Source: CAZSNH01 sp052388455
GTDB taxonomy: Bacteria; Pseudomonadota; Alphaproteobacteria; Rhizobiales; Hyphomicrobiaceae
Direction of reading: 5' to 3'
Length of the DNA stretch: 32,463 nt
Assembly (NCBI GenBank): GCA_052388455.1
Contig: JBQTIA010000145.1
Span: 1 to 32,463, forward strand
Shown here: positions 15,118 to 23,528 of the stretch, piece by piece
Position numbering within the stretch: the stretch's first letter is position 1
How the letters are laid out: every line of letters begins with the position of its first letter
Position numbers and translations under genes: made by a program
Notes under the pieces: generated by a model
The model's database searches: none
Seen by the model: the letters and a program-made list of their open reading frames with translations, nothing else
Told to the model about the DNA's origin: nothing

Positions 15118-17892
15118 CTATTTCACGACGACGGCCCTGGCCCGGTCGGTGAGGTCGGCTTCGAGGCGCTCGCGGATTTTTTTCTGACGCGCCTCTTCGA
15201 CAACCTTCTTTCCGGTGAGATCGGTGACGTAGAACACGTCGACCGCCTTCTCGCCGAACGTAGTGATGTGGGCCGAGTTGATGTCGAGCGACAGATCGGA
15301 GAGAGAGCTGGTGAGGTCGTAGAGCAGGCCGGTGCGATCGCGGCCGGAAACCTCGATGACGGTATGCTCGTCGGAGTGGGCGTTGTTAATGATGACTTCC
15401 GGCTCGACGGTGAAGGCCTCGAACTTGGGCGTGGAAGGACGCCGCTTGGCCAGCAGCTCCGAGAGGCGCACGTCGCCCTTGAGAATGCGTTCGATGGTAT
15501 CGCCGATGCGCCGCGCTCGCCGGCTCTCGTCCTCGTCGCTGTCGAATTCGCGTGCGAGCAGGAATGTGTCGAGAGCATAGCCGTCGCGGGTCGTCGTGAT
15601 GTGCGCGCCGACGATGTTGGCGCCGTTCGCCGCGCACGCGCCCGCGAACAACGCCAGCAGGCGCGGATGATTGGGAGCGAACACGGTCAGCTCGGTGATA
15701 GCCGCGAAGGCGTCGGTCGTGAAATCGGTCGCCAGATTGCGGCCCTGCTGCTCGATACGCCGGATCATCTCGGCATGATAGACCTGCTTCTTCGTCTCTG
15801 TGCGCAGCCAGTAATCCGGGTAATGCCGTCGGATGAAGTGGTCCACGTCGGCGGGCTGCCAGCCAGACAGCGCCACCCGCAATTCGGCCTCAGCCTCCGC
15901 CACGAGCTGCAGGCGCGGAATTTCCGTGTGCCCGCCCGAGAGCAGCGGCTCCGTCTCGTGATAGAGCGTGCGCAGGAGCTGGCCTTTCCAGCCGTTCCAC
16001 ACGCCAGGCCCGACGGCGCGGATGTCGGCGACCGTCAGAAGCAGAAGCAGTTTCAGCCGCTCGGGGCTCTGCACGATGTCGGCGAACACTCGCACCGTCT
16101 TCGGATCGGTGATGTCGCGGCCCTGCGCGATGTTGCTCATCGTCAAGTGCTGCTCGATAAGCCACGCCACCGTCTCCGTTTCTGCGCCGGAGAGCCCGAG
16201 GCGCGGGCACAGCAGCCGAGCGATGCGTGCGCCGACCTTCGAATGGTCCTCGACGCGTCCTTTGCCGATATCGTGCAGAAAGGCAGCCACGTAGAGTGCG
16301 CGACGATTTTGAATCGTGTTGAAGATGCGCGTCGACAGCGGCAGCTCCTCGACGGCGCCGCCGCGCTCGATGTGAGTGAGGTTGCCGACTGTGCGGATCA
16401 GGTGCTCATCCACTGTGAAGTGGTGATACATGTTGAACTGCATCATCGCGACGACGCGGCCGAACGGCGGGATGAAGCGTCCGAGCACGCCGGCCTCGTT
16501 CATGCGCCGGAGCGTCGCTTCCGGATTGACTTGGCCCGTCAGCAATTCGAGGAAGATGCGGTTCGCCTCGGGATCATGCCGCAGCCTGTCGTCGATCAGT
16601 TTCAGGGAGCGGCGCAGCAGCCGGATGGCATCCGGATGCAGATAGGTGCCGGTCTTCTCCGCCTCGGCGAAAAGCCGGATCAGATTGACCGGATCGCGGC
16701 GGAAAGCGTCCGGATCGGCGATCGTGATACGGTCGTTCTCGATGCGGAAATCCGTTCGCTCGCGCACCTGCCTTCGCGTGCGCCAGGAGAGCGGTCCGAG
16801 GATACGATTGAGGCCCGGCGCGGCCTTCAGCTGCTGCATCTCCAGCGTCGAGCAGAGAATGGCGGTCAAGTCCCCGACATCCTTGGCGACCAGAAAGTAA
16901 TGCTTCATGAAGCGTTCGACCGCCCGCATCCCACGCTGGCTGCGATAGCCGAACCGCTCGGCGAGAACCGGCTGCAGCTCGAAGGTCAGCCGCTCTTCGG
17001 CGCGCCCGGTGAGGAAATGCAGATAGCAGCGCACGGTCCACAGGAAGTCTTCGCATCGCCGGAAGGTCTTCGCCTCCTCCGGCGTGAAGATGCCGGCCGT
17101 CACGGTCGCCTCGCCCACCGGCTGGCCGTAGAGATACATCGACAGCCAGTGCAGCGTATGAAGATCGCGCAGGCCACCCTTGCCGTCTTTGATATTTGGC
17201 TCGACCTTGTAGCGGCTTTCTCCAGTACGGCGGTGACGCTCGGCCCGCTCCGCCATCTTGGCATCCACGAAGCCCCGCGCTGACGACGCCACGACCTCTT
17301 TGCGGAAACGCCGCTCGAGCTCCGCGTAAAGTTGCGTGTCGCCGTGGATCAGCCACATGTCGAGCAGAGCGGTGCGGATGGTGACATCGCCGATCGCCAG
17401 CTTGACGCACTGGTCGATGGTGCGCGTGGCGTGGCCGACTTTGAAGCCGACGTCCCAGAGGATGTAGAGCATGTATTCGGCGACGCTCTCGCCCCAAGGC
17501 GTCTGCTTGTAGGGCAGCAGGAACAGGAGATCGATGTCGGAGGATGGAGCCAGCATCTCGCGGCCGTATCCCCCGGTCGCCACGATCGACATGCGCTCGG
17601 CGTCGGACGGGTTGGTCGCGCGGTAGATGTGCGCGGTGGTGTAGTCGTAGATCAGCTTGACGAACTCGTCCTGGAATCGGGCAAGACCTTGCGCGCAGCG
17701 GCGGCCGTTGCGATCGGTTTCGAGGCCCGCCCGCGCCGCCGCCCGCGCGGTCGCAATCAGCGCCTTCAGCCGTTCGAGCAGGGGCCCACGGGCTTCGCTG
17801 GCGCTGCCATAGGCATTGAACAGTGCCGACAATTCGACACGCAGTTCGGTCGGCGAAAAATAGGGAGCTTCGAGGACGGCGGTTTTCTGCAT
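15118..17892 (-). CDS. glnD: Bifunctional uridylyltransferase/uridylyl-removing enzyme GlnD
   Basis: Nitrogen-status sensor that uridylylates PII proteins (GlnB/GlnK) when glutamine is low and removes UMP when it is high. From the ATG at 17892 it has 924 aa, normal for Rhizobiales. The nucleotidyltransferase domain carries GGYGREMLAPSSDIDLLFL with Asp119/Asp121. The HD domain (uridylyl removal) has AAFLHDIGKG with His540/Asp541. Two C-terminal ACT domains bind glutamine: one near 734 (TVFAPNHPRLLALFAG) and one near 842 (VIEVSGRDRTGLLYDLTSSL). The frame is open to 17934, but the extra residues do not look conserved. It lies 78 nt downstream of mutS on the same strand, an order found in many Hyphomicrobiales. 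All catalytic motifs appear intact. Confidence 0.96.
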   Translation of the reverse strand: MQKTAVLEAPYFSPTELRVELSALFNAYGSASEARGPLLERLKALIATARAAARAGLETDRNGRRCAQGLARFQDEFVKLIYDYTTAHIYRATNPSDAERMSIVATGGYGREMLAPSSDIDLLFLLPYKQTPWGESVAEYMLYILWDVGFKVGHATRTIDQCVKLAIGDVTIRTALLDMWLIHGDTQLYAELERRFRKEVVASSARGFVDAKMAERAERHRRTGESRYKVEPNIKDGKGGLRDLHTLHWLSMYLYGQPVGEATVTAGIFTPEEAKTFRRCEDFLWTVRCYLHFLTGRAEERLTFELQPVLAERFGYRSQRGMRAVERFMKHYFLVAKDVGDLTAILCSTLEMQQLKAAPGLNRILGPLSWRTRRQVRERTDFRIENDRITIADPDAFRRDPVNLIRLFAEAEKTGTYLHPDAIRLLRRSLKLIDDRLRHDPEANRIFLELLTGQVNPEATLRRMNEAGVLGRFIPPFGRVVAMMQFNMYHHFTVDEHLIRTVGNLTHIERGGAVEELPLSTRIFNTIQNRRALYVAAFLHDIGKGRVEDHSKVGARIARLLCPRLGLSGAETETVAWLIEQHLTMSNIAQGRDITDPKTVRVFADIVQSPERLKLLLLLTVADIRAVGPGVWNGWKGQLLRTLYHETEPLLSGGHTEIPRLQLVAEAEAELRVALSGWQPADVDHFIRRHYPDYWLRTETKKQVYHAEMIRRIEQQGRNLATDFTTDAFAAITELTVFAPNHPRLLALFAGACAANGANIVGAHITTTRDGYALDTFLLAREFDSDEDESRRARRIGDTIERILKGDVRLSELLAKRRPSTPKFEAFTVEPEVIINNAHSDEHTVIEVSGRDRTGLLYDLTSSLSDLSLDINSAHITTFGEKAVDVFYVTDLTGKKVVEEARQKKIRERLEADLTDRARAVVVK

Positions 17893-17970
17893 GGGCTCAC
17901 GGGGCCGGTGGCGACGTTGGTGGCAGAGGCGCATTACGATCCGCCGGAGGGGGCTGTCGCACGCACGGGT

Positions 17971-20853
17971 TCACTCCGACGTTCGCAGCTTTTTCAATTG
18001 GTACATCGCTTCGAGCGCCGCGCGTGGAGTTAGTTCATCGGGATTGAACTCGTCCAGCGCCTTCTCGACCTTCGACGGTCCCGTGCGCGCAGGGTGTGCC
18101 CCGCTCTTGGGTCGTGCGGCGGCGAACAGCGGCAGATCGTCGAGCGGCTTGCCGCCACCAGCCGCGCGCCGGTCGTTCTTCTCCAGGAGCGACAGCACCT
18201 CGCGCGCCCGCGTCACCACCGTCGCTGGAAGCCCCGCCAGCTTGGCGACCTGGATGCCGTAGGAGCGATCGGCCGCTCCCGGGCGAACCTTGTGCAGAAA
18301 GACGATCTCGTCATGCCATTCCTTGACATCCATGGTGACGTTGGCGACCGACGAAAGTCGGCCGGCGAGCGCCGTCATCTCGTGATAGTGGGTGGCGAAC
18401 AGCGCTCGGCAACGGGAGACGTCGTGCAGGTATTCAACCGCGGCCCAGGCGATTGAGAGGCCGTCGAAGGTCGCCGTGCCACGCCCGATCTCGTCGAGGA
18501 TGACGAGCGATCGGTCCGACGCCTGATTGAGGATCGCCGCCGTCTCGACCATCTCGACCATGAACGTCGATCGCCCGCGCGCGAGATCGTCGGCCGCGCC
18601 AACCCGGCTGAACAGCCGATCGACGACGCCGATATGCGCGCGGCGCGCGGGAACGTAGGAGCCCATCTGCGCCAGCACGGTGATCAGCGCATTCTGGCGC
18701 AGGAAGGTCGACTTGCCGGCCATGTTCGGTCCGGTGACGAGCCACAGTCGCGCGTCGGGCATCTCGTCGAATCCGGTCATCGGCGCCGGTCCGGCTCGAC
18801 CGAGGAGGCAGTCGTTCTCGATGAAGGGTCCGGCGTCGGTGCGCTTCAGGGCCTGCTCGACGACCGGGTGGCGACCGCCCACGATCTCGAACGCCGTCGA
18901 GCCGTCGACGACGGGTCGCGCGTAGCCCTGGTCCACGGCCAGCTCGGCAAGGGCTGCGAGGCAGTCCAGCTCGGCGAGAGCCGCCGCCACGGTGTTGAGC
19001 GAGCGCTCTTCGCGGGCGATGGCTGCACTCAGTTCCGCAAAGACCTCCTGCTCGATGGCCAGCGCGCGGTCGGCGGCCGACGCGATGCGGCCCTCGGTCT
19101 CGGATAGCTCAGCGGTGGTGAAGCGCATCGCATTCGCCATCGACTGGCGGTGGCGGAAGACCTCGTCGAGCGGCGGAGTCGTCATCGGCTTGGCGTTGAG
19201 CTGCGTCACCTCGACGTAATATCCGAGGATGTTGTTGTGACGAATTTTCAGGGTCTTGATGCCGGTCAGATCGATGTAGCGGGTTTCGAGCGCGGCCATT
19301 ACTTTGCGGCTGTCGTCGCGTAGCTTCAGCGCCTCGTCGAGCGCGCCGCGGTATCCAGAGCGGACAAACCCGCCGTCGCGCTTCAGGTGCGGCGGCTCGT
19401 CGACCAGCGCCGCGGCAAGCTCGCTTGCAAGCCCAGGGCTCGCCGCAGCGAGAACGGCGGCGACTCGCGCCAACTCTTCCGACAGGCCGATCCGCTCCGC
19501 TCGCCTCTTCAGGCTGCGCGCAGCTCCCGCCGATCTGTCGAGCGCATCACGGACGGCGCTGAGGTCGCGCGGACCGCCGCGTCCGAAGGCCAGCCGCGAG
19601 AGCGCCCGGGCGATGTCCGGCGCGCCGCGCAGGACGCTACGCACCTCCTCCCGCAACCGCTCGTCCTCGGCAAGAAACCCGACCGCATCGAGGCGCGCGT
19701 CGATGACGGATGCCTCCCGCAGCGGGCTTGCCAGACGGGCCGCCAGCTCTCGCGCGCCCGGCCCGGTGACGGTGCGGTCGATTGCGGCGAGCAGGCTGCC
19801 CTGCTTTTCGCCGGACGAGGATCGCAGCAGTTCGAGACTCGTCCGGCTGGAGGCATCGATCACCAGCACGGCCTCGGTGCCGGTGCGCCTCGGCGGCCGG
19901 ATGACGGGCCTCTTGCCGATCTGCGTCAGCTCGACATAACGGATGAGCGCGCCGACGGCGGCCAGCTCGGTTCGGGTGAATGCTCCGAAAGCGGTAAGAT
20001 CAGCAACGCCGAGCTGTCCCTTGAGCTGTCGCTCGCCGCTCAGACTGTCGAACGAGACGGAGGGCACCGGCGTCGCGGCGGCGCCGGCAATCTCGAGCCA
20101 GCGCTTCAGTTCCTTGTCCGCGAGGATCGCGTCGGACGCGATCAGCTCGCTCGGAGAGAGGCGGATCAGCTCTCCCGGCAGATCGGCGCCGGCCACTTCT
20201 CCGACTTCGAACTCACCCGTCGAAATGTCGAGCGAGACGAGCGCCAGCACCACGCCGTCATCAAGCAGGCCCGGCCTCTCGCTGCCCGGCACGCGGGCGA
20301 TGGCCGTCAGGAAGTTTCGCGCCTTGGCGTCGAGAAGTGTGTCCTCGGTCAGCGTGCCGGGCGTGACGAGGCGCACCACGTCGCGCTTGACGACCGCCTT
20401 CGAGCCGCGCTTCCTCGCCTCTGCCGGATCTTCCAGCTGCTCGCAGACGGCCACGCGATAGCCGAGCCGGATCAGCCGCTGGAGATACTCGTCTGCCCGA
20501 TGCACCGGAACGCCGCACATCGGGATGTCCTCGCCGCGGTGCCTGCCGCGCTTGGTGAGCACGATGCCGAGTGCCGCCGAGACGATCACCGCGTCCTCGA
20601 AAAACAGCTCGTAGAAGTCGCCCATCCGGTACCAGAGGATGCAATCCGGATTGGCGGTCTTGATCTCCAGGAACTGCGCCATGGAGGGCGTGACCTCGCC
20701 TGCCGCCGCAGGCGCCGGGCGCGCGGGCTCGACCTCGGCGGTCAGTCGCGGGTCGGTGGCCGACGGCTCCCCGTCAATGGCCTCGAGGGCGGTCGGGGGC
20801 GAGGGCCCCGGCTCGGCGGCAGACGCCTTCGGTAAATGCCGTTTCGCTGCCAT
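17971..20853 (-). CDS. mutS: DNA mismatch repair protein MutS
   Basis: Recognises base mismatches and small loops and recruits MutL. It has 960 aa. The N-terminal ~57 residues are Ala/Pro/Glu-rich and probably disordered, a common extension in alphaproteobacterial MutS. The mismatch-binding domain follows with Phe80-Tyr81-Glu82 (GDFYELFFEDA), the F-x-E motif that stacks on the mismatch. The ATPase domain has Walker A GPNMAGKST (708-716), Walker B with LVILDEIGRGTATFDG, and ATHYHEMTAL. The C-terminal segment includes a Lys/Arg-rich linker and a helix ending in LEAMYQLKKL. It is divergent from maeB across a gap containing two large palindromes. Nothing suggests inactivation. Confidence 0.97.
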   Translation of the reverse strand: MAAKRHLPKASAAEPGPSPPTALEAIDGEPSATDPRLTAEVEPARPAPAAAGEVTPSMAQFLEIKTANPDCILWYRMGDFYELFFEDAVIVSAALGIVLTKRGRHRGEDIPMCGVPVHRADEYLQRLIRLGYRVAVCEQLEDPAEARKRGSKAVVKRDVVRLVTPGTLTEDTLLDAKARNFLTAIARVPGSERPGLLDDGVVLALVSLDISTGEFEVGEVAGADLPGELIRLSPSELIASDAILADKELKRWLEIAGAAATPVPSVSFDSLSGERQLKGQLGVADLTAFGAFTRTELAAVGALIRYVELTQIGKRPVIRPPRRTGTEAVLVIDASSRTSLELLRSSSGEKQGSLLAAIDRTVTGPGARELAARLASPLREASVIDARLDAVGFLAEDERLREEVRSVLRGAPDIARALSRLAFGRGGPRDLSAVRDALDRSAGAARSLKRRAERIGLSEELARVAAVLAAASPGLASELAAALVDEPPHLKRDGGFVRSGYRGALDEALKLRDDSRKVMAALETRYIDLTGIKTLKIRHNNILGYYVEVTQLNAKPMTTPPLDEVFRHRQSMANAMRFTTAELSETEGRIASAADRALAIEQEVFAELSAAIAREERSLNTVAAALAELDCLAALAELAVDQGYARPVVDGSTAFEIVGGRHPVVEQALKRTDAGPFIENDCLLGRAGPAPMTGFDEMPDARLWLVTGPNMAGKSTFLRQNALITVLAQMGSYVPARRAHIGVVDRLFSRVGAADDLARGRSTFMVEMVETAAILNQASDRSLVILDEIGRGTATFDGLSIAWAAVEYLHDVSRCRALFATHYHEMTALAGRLSSVANVTMDVKEWHDEIVFLHKVRPGAADRSYGIQVAKLAGLPATVVTRAREVLSLLEKNDRRAAGGGKPLDDLPLFAAARPKSGAHPARTGPSKVEKALDEFNPDELTPRAALEAMYQLKKLRTSE

Positions 20854-20888
20854 GCCCCGTCAGCGCCGCTGCCTCTCGAAAAGCGCGA

Positions 20889-20966
20889 TTAGTGTGATGA
20901 TTTCGAAGTCCGCTTCATGCTTTGCGGCTTGCTGGGTAGCGGACTTCGAAATCTGAATCACACTAA
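20889..20966. repeat. Palindromic element 1 (78 nt)
   Basis: Outer arms TTAGTGTGAT / ATCACACTAA and inner perfect 16-bp arms GATTTCGAAGTCCGCT (20899-20914) / AGCGGACTTCGAAATC (20938-20953) enclose a 23-nt loop. A 3-nt bulge (TGA, 20954-20956) sits on the right side between inner and outer arms. Base pairing is otherwise perfect. It resembles element 2 in layout and sequence. Confidence 0.85.
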
Positions 20967-20978
20967 AATCATAGACTT

Positions 20979-21055
20979 GCTAGTGTCCTTTCGATCGCGA
21001 AGTCCGTACTGAGCGTGCGGAAGACTATGACGGACTTCGCGATCGGGACACTAGC
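20979..21055. repeat. Palindromic element 2 (77 nt), related to element 1
   Basis: Outer arms GCTAGTGTCC / GGACACTAGC and inner perfect 16-bp arms CGATCGCGAAGTCCGT (20992-21007) / ACGGACTTCGCGATCG (21030-21045) enclose a 22-nt loop, with a 3-nt bulge (TTT, 20989-20991) on the left side. The inner arm shares CGAAGTCCG and 12 of 15 aligned bases with element 1; both outer arms contain AGTGT. The bulge is on the opposite side from element 1, so this may be an inverted copy. Confidence 0.85.
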
Positions 21056-21218
21056 CATAGCGCGCCCTGCGAGGCGATGGAATGGCTGCCCGATCAGCCC
21101 CCAAGGTCCTGTTGACCCTTGCACTTTCTGCGGGTTGCCGCGAAAGCTGCCGCGCCATATCGTCCGGCACTCAGTGCCGCCGCCGGCGGCCGCACCACCC
21201 AATTCGGAATCCGACTCC

Positions 21219-23489
21219 ATGGCCATCAAGTTCGAGCGGGCGCGCGTTACGGCGCAGGAGGCCCTGCAATTCCATGCCCAGGGGAAGCCGGGCAAGCTGG
21301 AGATCACGGCCACCAAGCCTTTGGTGACACAGCGCGATCTCAGCCTTGCCTATTCGCCGGGAGTCGCCATTCCGGTGCACGCCATCGCCGAGAACCCGGC
21401 TACGGCCTACGACTACACCAACAAGGGCAACATCGTCGCCGTCGTGTCGAACGGAACCGCCATCCTTGGACTCGGCAATCTCGGTGCGCTGGCGTCGAAG
21501 CCGGTGATGGAAGGCAAGGCCGTCCTGTTCAAGCGCTTCGCCGACATCGACTCCATCGACCTCTGCGTCAGCACGGAAGACCCCGACGCCTTCATCAACT
21601 CCGTGCGCTATCTGGGCCCGAGCTTCGGCGGCATCAATCTCGAGGACATCAAGGCGCCGGACTGTTTCATCATCGAAGAAAAGCTGAAGGAGCTGCTCGA
21701 CATCCCGGTGTTTCACGATGACCAGCACGGCACGGCGATCATCGCCGCCGCCGGCCTCGTCAACGCGCTGGAGCTGACCGGGCGCAGCCTCAAGAAATTC
21801 CGCCTCGTCGTCAACGGAGCGGGTGCCGCCGGCATCGCCTGCCTCGACCTCCTCGTCGCCATGGGGATGCCGCGCACCAACGCCGTGCTCTGCGATACCA
21901 AGGGTGTCATCTACCAGGGCCGCAAGGACGGCATGAACCAGTGGAAGTCGGCCTATGCGGCAAAGACGAAGGCGCGCAGCCTCGCCGAGGCGCTGGACGG
22001 GGCCGACGCCTTCTTCGGCCTGTCGGTCAAGGGTGCCGTCACGCCGCAAATGGTCAAGTCGATGGCACCGCAGCCGATCATCTTCGCCATGGCCAATCCC
22101 GATCCGGAAATCCTGCCCGAGGACGTTCATGCCGTGCGCGACGACGCCATCGTCGCAACGGGCCGTTCGGACTATCCCAATCAGGTCAACAACGTCCTCG
22201 GATTCCCCTTCATTTTCCGCGGCGCGCTCGACGTGCAGGCAGCGACCATCAATGAGTCGATGAAAATCGCCGCCGCCACGGCCATCGCCGAACTGGCCCG
22301 CGCCGAGGTGCCCGATCAGGTGATGGCTGCCTTCCTCGGGCACCGTCCGACCTTCGGGCCCGACTACATCATCCCGGCCCCCTTCGATCCGCGGCTCATC
22401 TCGCACGTGCCGCCGGCGGTCGCCAAGGCAGCGATGGAGACGGGCGTCGCGCGCAAGCCGATCGTCGACATGGACGCCTATGTTGCCCGCCTCAAGGGCC
22501 GCCTCGATCCCGTTGCCGGCTGGCTGCAATCCACGTTCGAGCGCGTCAGGGCGGAGCCGAAGCGGATCATCTTCGCCGAAGGCGAGGAACCGGCTGTCAT
22601 CCAGGCCGCCAATACGTATTTTGCGCAAGGATTCGGTCAGCCGATCCTGGTCGGCACGGCGGCAACCGTGAAGCAGCGGTTCTCCGAGCTGGGCGTTAAG
22701 TTGCGCAGCGAGTTCGAGATCCTCGATACCCGAACCTCACCCTACACCGAGGAGTTCAGCGAATACCTCTACGCGCGCCAGCAGCGGCGCGGGTATCTGC
22801 GCCGCGATTGCGAGCGCCTCGTCACCAACGAGCGCAACATCTTCGCCGCGCTCATGGTGCGTCACGGCTATGCCGACGCGATGCTCTCCGGCGTCACGCG
22901 CAACTGGACGAGCGTGTTCCAGGACGTGCGCCGCGTGATGGACCCGAAACCCGACCGGCACATCATCGGCATCAGTCTCGCCATCTGCCGCGGGCGCGCC
23001 GTGCTCGTCGCCGACACCAGTGTCCACGACATGCCGAACGCCGAGCAACTCGCCAACATCGCCACCGAGGCGGCGCACGCGGCGCGCAAGTTCGGCATGG
23101 AGCCGCGCGTCGCCCTGCTCGCCTATTCCACCTTCGGACAGCCGCGCGGCGAGCGCTCCGATCAGGTCAGCCAGGCGGTGCGCATCCTCGACCAACGCGG
23201 CGTCGATTTCGAGTACGACGGCGACATGGCCGCCGACGTGGCACTGAGCCGTGACGTGCTGAAGCTCTATCCGTTCTGCCGTCTGACCGACACCGCCAAC
23301 GTGCTCGTCATGCCGGCCTTCCACGCCGCCTCCATCTCGACCAAGTTGCTGAAAGAGCTGGGAGGTGCGACGGTGATGGGGCCGATGCTGGTCGGCCTCG
23401 AGCATTCGGTGCAGATCGCAACGCTCGGCTCCAAGGACGCCGATGTCGTCAATATGGCGGCACTCGCGGCCTATGACCTGGGCCGGTAG
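21219..23489 (+). CDS. maeB: NADP-dependent malic enzyme with phosphotransacetylase-like C-terminal domain (MaeB type)
   Basis: Converts malate to pyruvate and CO2 with NADP(H), feeding gluconeogenesis and acetyl-CoA synthesis during growth on C4 acids. It has 756 aa, the usual MaeB size. The malic enzyme domains are shown by SLAYSPGVAIPV, FHDDQHGTAIIAAAGLVNAL (about 165-184), the nucleotide-binding VVNGAGAAGIACLDLL, and FAMANPDPEI. From about 441 (RVRAEPKRIIFAEGEEPAVI) to the end is a phosphotransacetylase-like domain, thought to be regulatory (acetyl-CoA sensing) rather than active. The frame is open from 21015, but conserved sequence begins at the ATG at 21219 (MAIKFERARVTAQEALQFH). Cofactor specificity is taken from the family, not proven here. 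Confidence 0.95.
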   Translation: MAIKFERARVTAQEALQFHAQGKPGKLEITATKPLVTQRDLSLAYSPGVAIPVHAIAENPATAYDYTNKGNIVAVVSNGTAILGLGNLGALASKPVMEGKAVLFKRFADIDSIDLCVSTEDPDAFINSVRYLGPSFGGINLEDIKAPDCFIIEEKLKELLDIPVFHDDQHGTAIIAAAGLVNALELTGRSLKKFRLVVNGAGAAGIACLDLLVAMGMPRTNAVLCDTKGVIYQGRKDGMNQWKSAYAAKTKARSLAEALDGADAFFGLSVKGAVTPQMVKSMAPQPIIFAMANPDPEILPEDVHAVRDDAIVATGRSDYPNQVNNVLGFPFIFRGALDVQAATINESMKIAAATAIAELARAEVPDQVMAAFLGHRPTFGPDYIIPAPFDPRLISHVPPAVAKAAMETGVARKPIVDMDAYVARLKGRLDPVAGWLQSTFERVRAEPKRIIFAEGEEPAVIQAANTYFAQGFGQPILVGTAATVKQRFSELGVKLRSEFEILDTRTSPYTEEFSEYLYARQQRRGYLRRDCERLVTNERNIFAALMVRHGYADAMLSGVTRNWTSVFQDVRRVMDPKPDRHIIGISLAICRGRAVLVADTSVHDMPNAEQLANIATEAAHAARKFGMEPRVALLAYSTFGQPRGERSDQVSQAVRILDQRGVDFEYDGDMAADVALSRDVLKLYPFCRLTDTANVLVMPAFHAASISTKLLKELGGATVMGPMLVGLEHSVQIATLGSKDADVVNMAALAAYDLGR

Positions 23490-23528
23490 GCTCCAGCAGG
23501 AATTGGATCAGGGCTCGGGAACCAGGCA

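Larger units (their letters stand above)
20854..21218. other. 365-nt divergent region between mutS and maeB
   Basis: Holds two long palindromic elements (20889-20966 and 20979-21055), then about 160 nt before maeB that should carry its promoter. GGCACT-C-AGTGCC (21166-21178) is a near-perfect palindrome 40 nt before the maeB start. No gene seen. Confidence 0.6.

Noticed and set aside
19387..20835. Plus-strand open frame (482 codons) over mutS
   Set aside because: Antisense shadow of mutS with Arg-rich composition and no motifs.
21166..21178. GGCACT-C-AGTGCC palindrome before maeB
   Set aside because: Short, and adjacent to very GC-rich simple sequence; too likely by chance to call as an operator.
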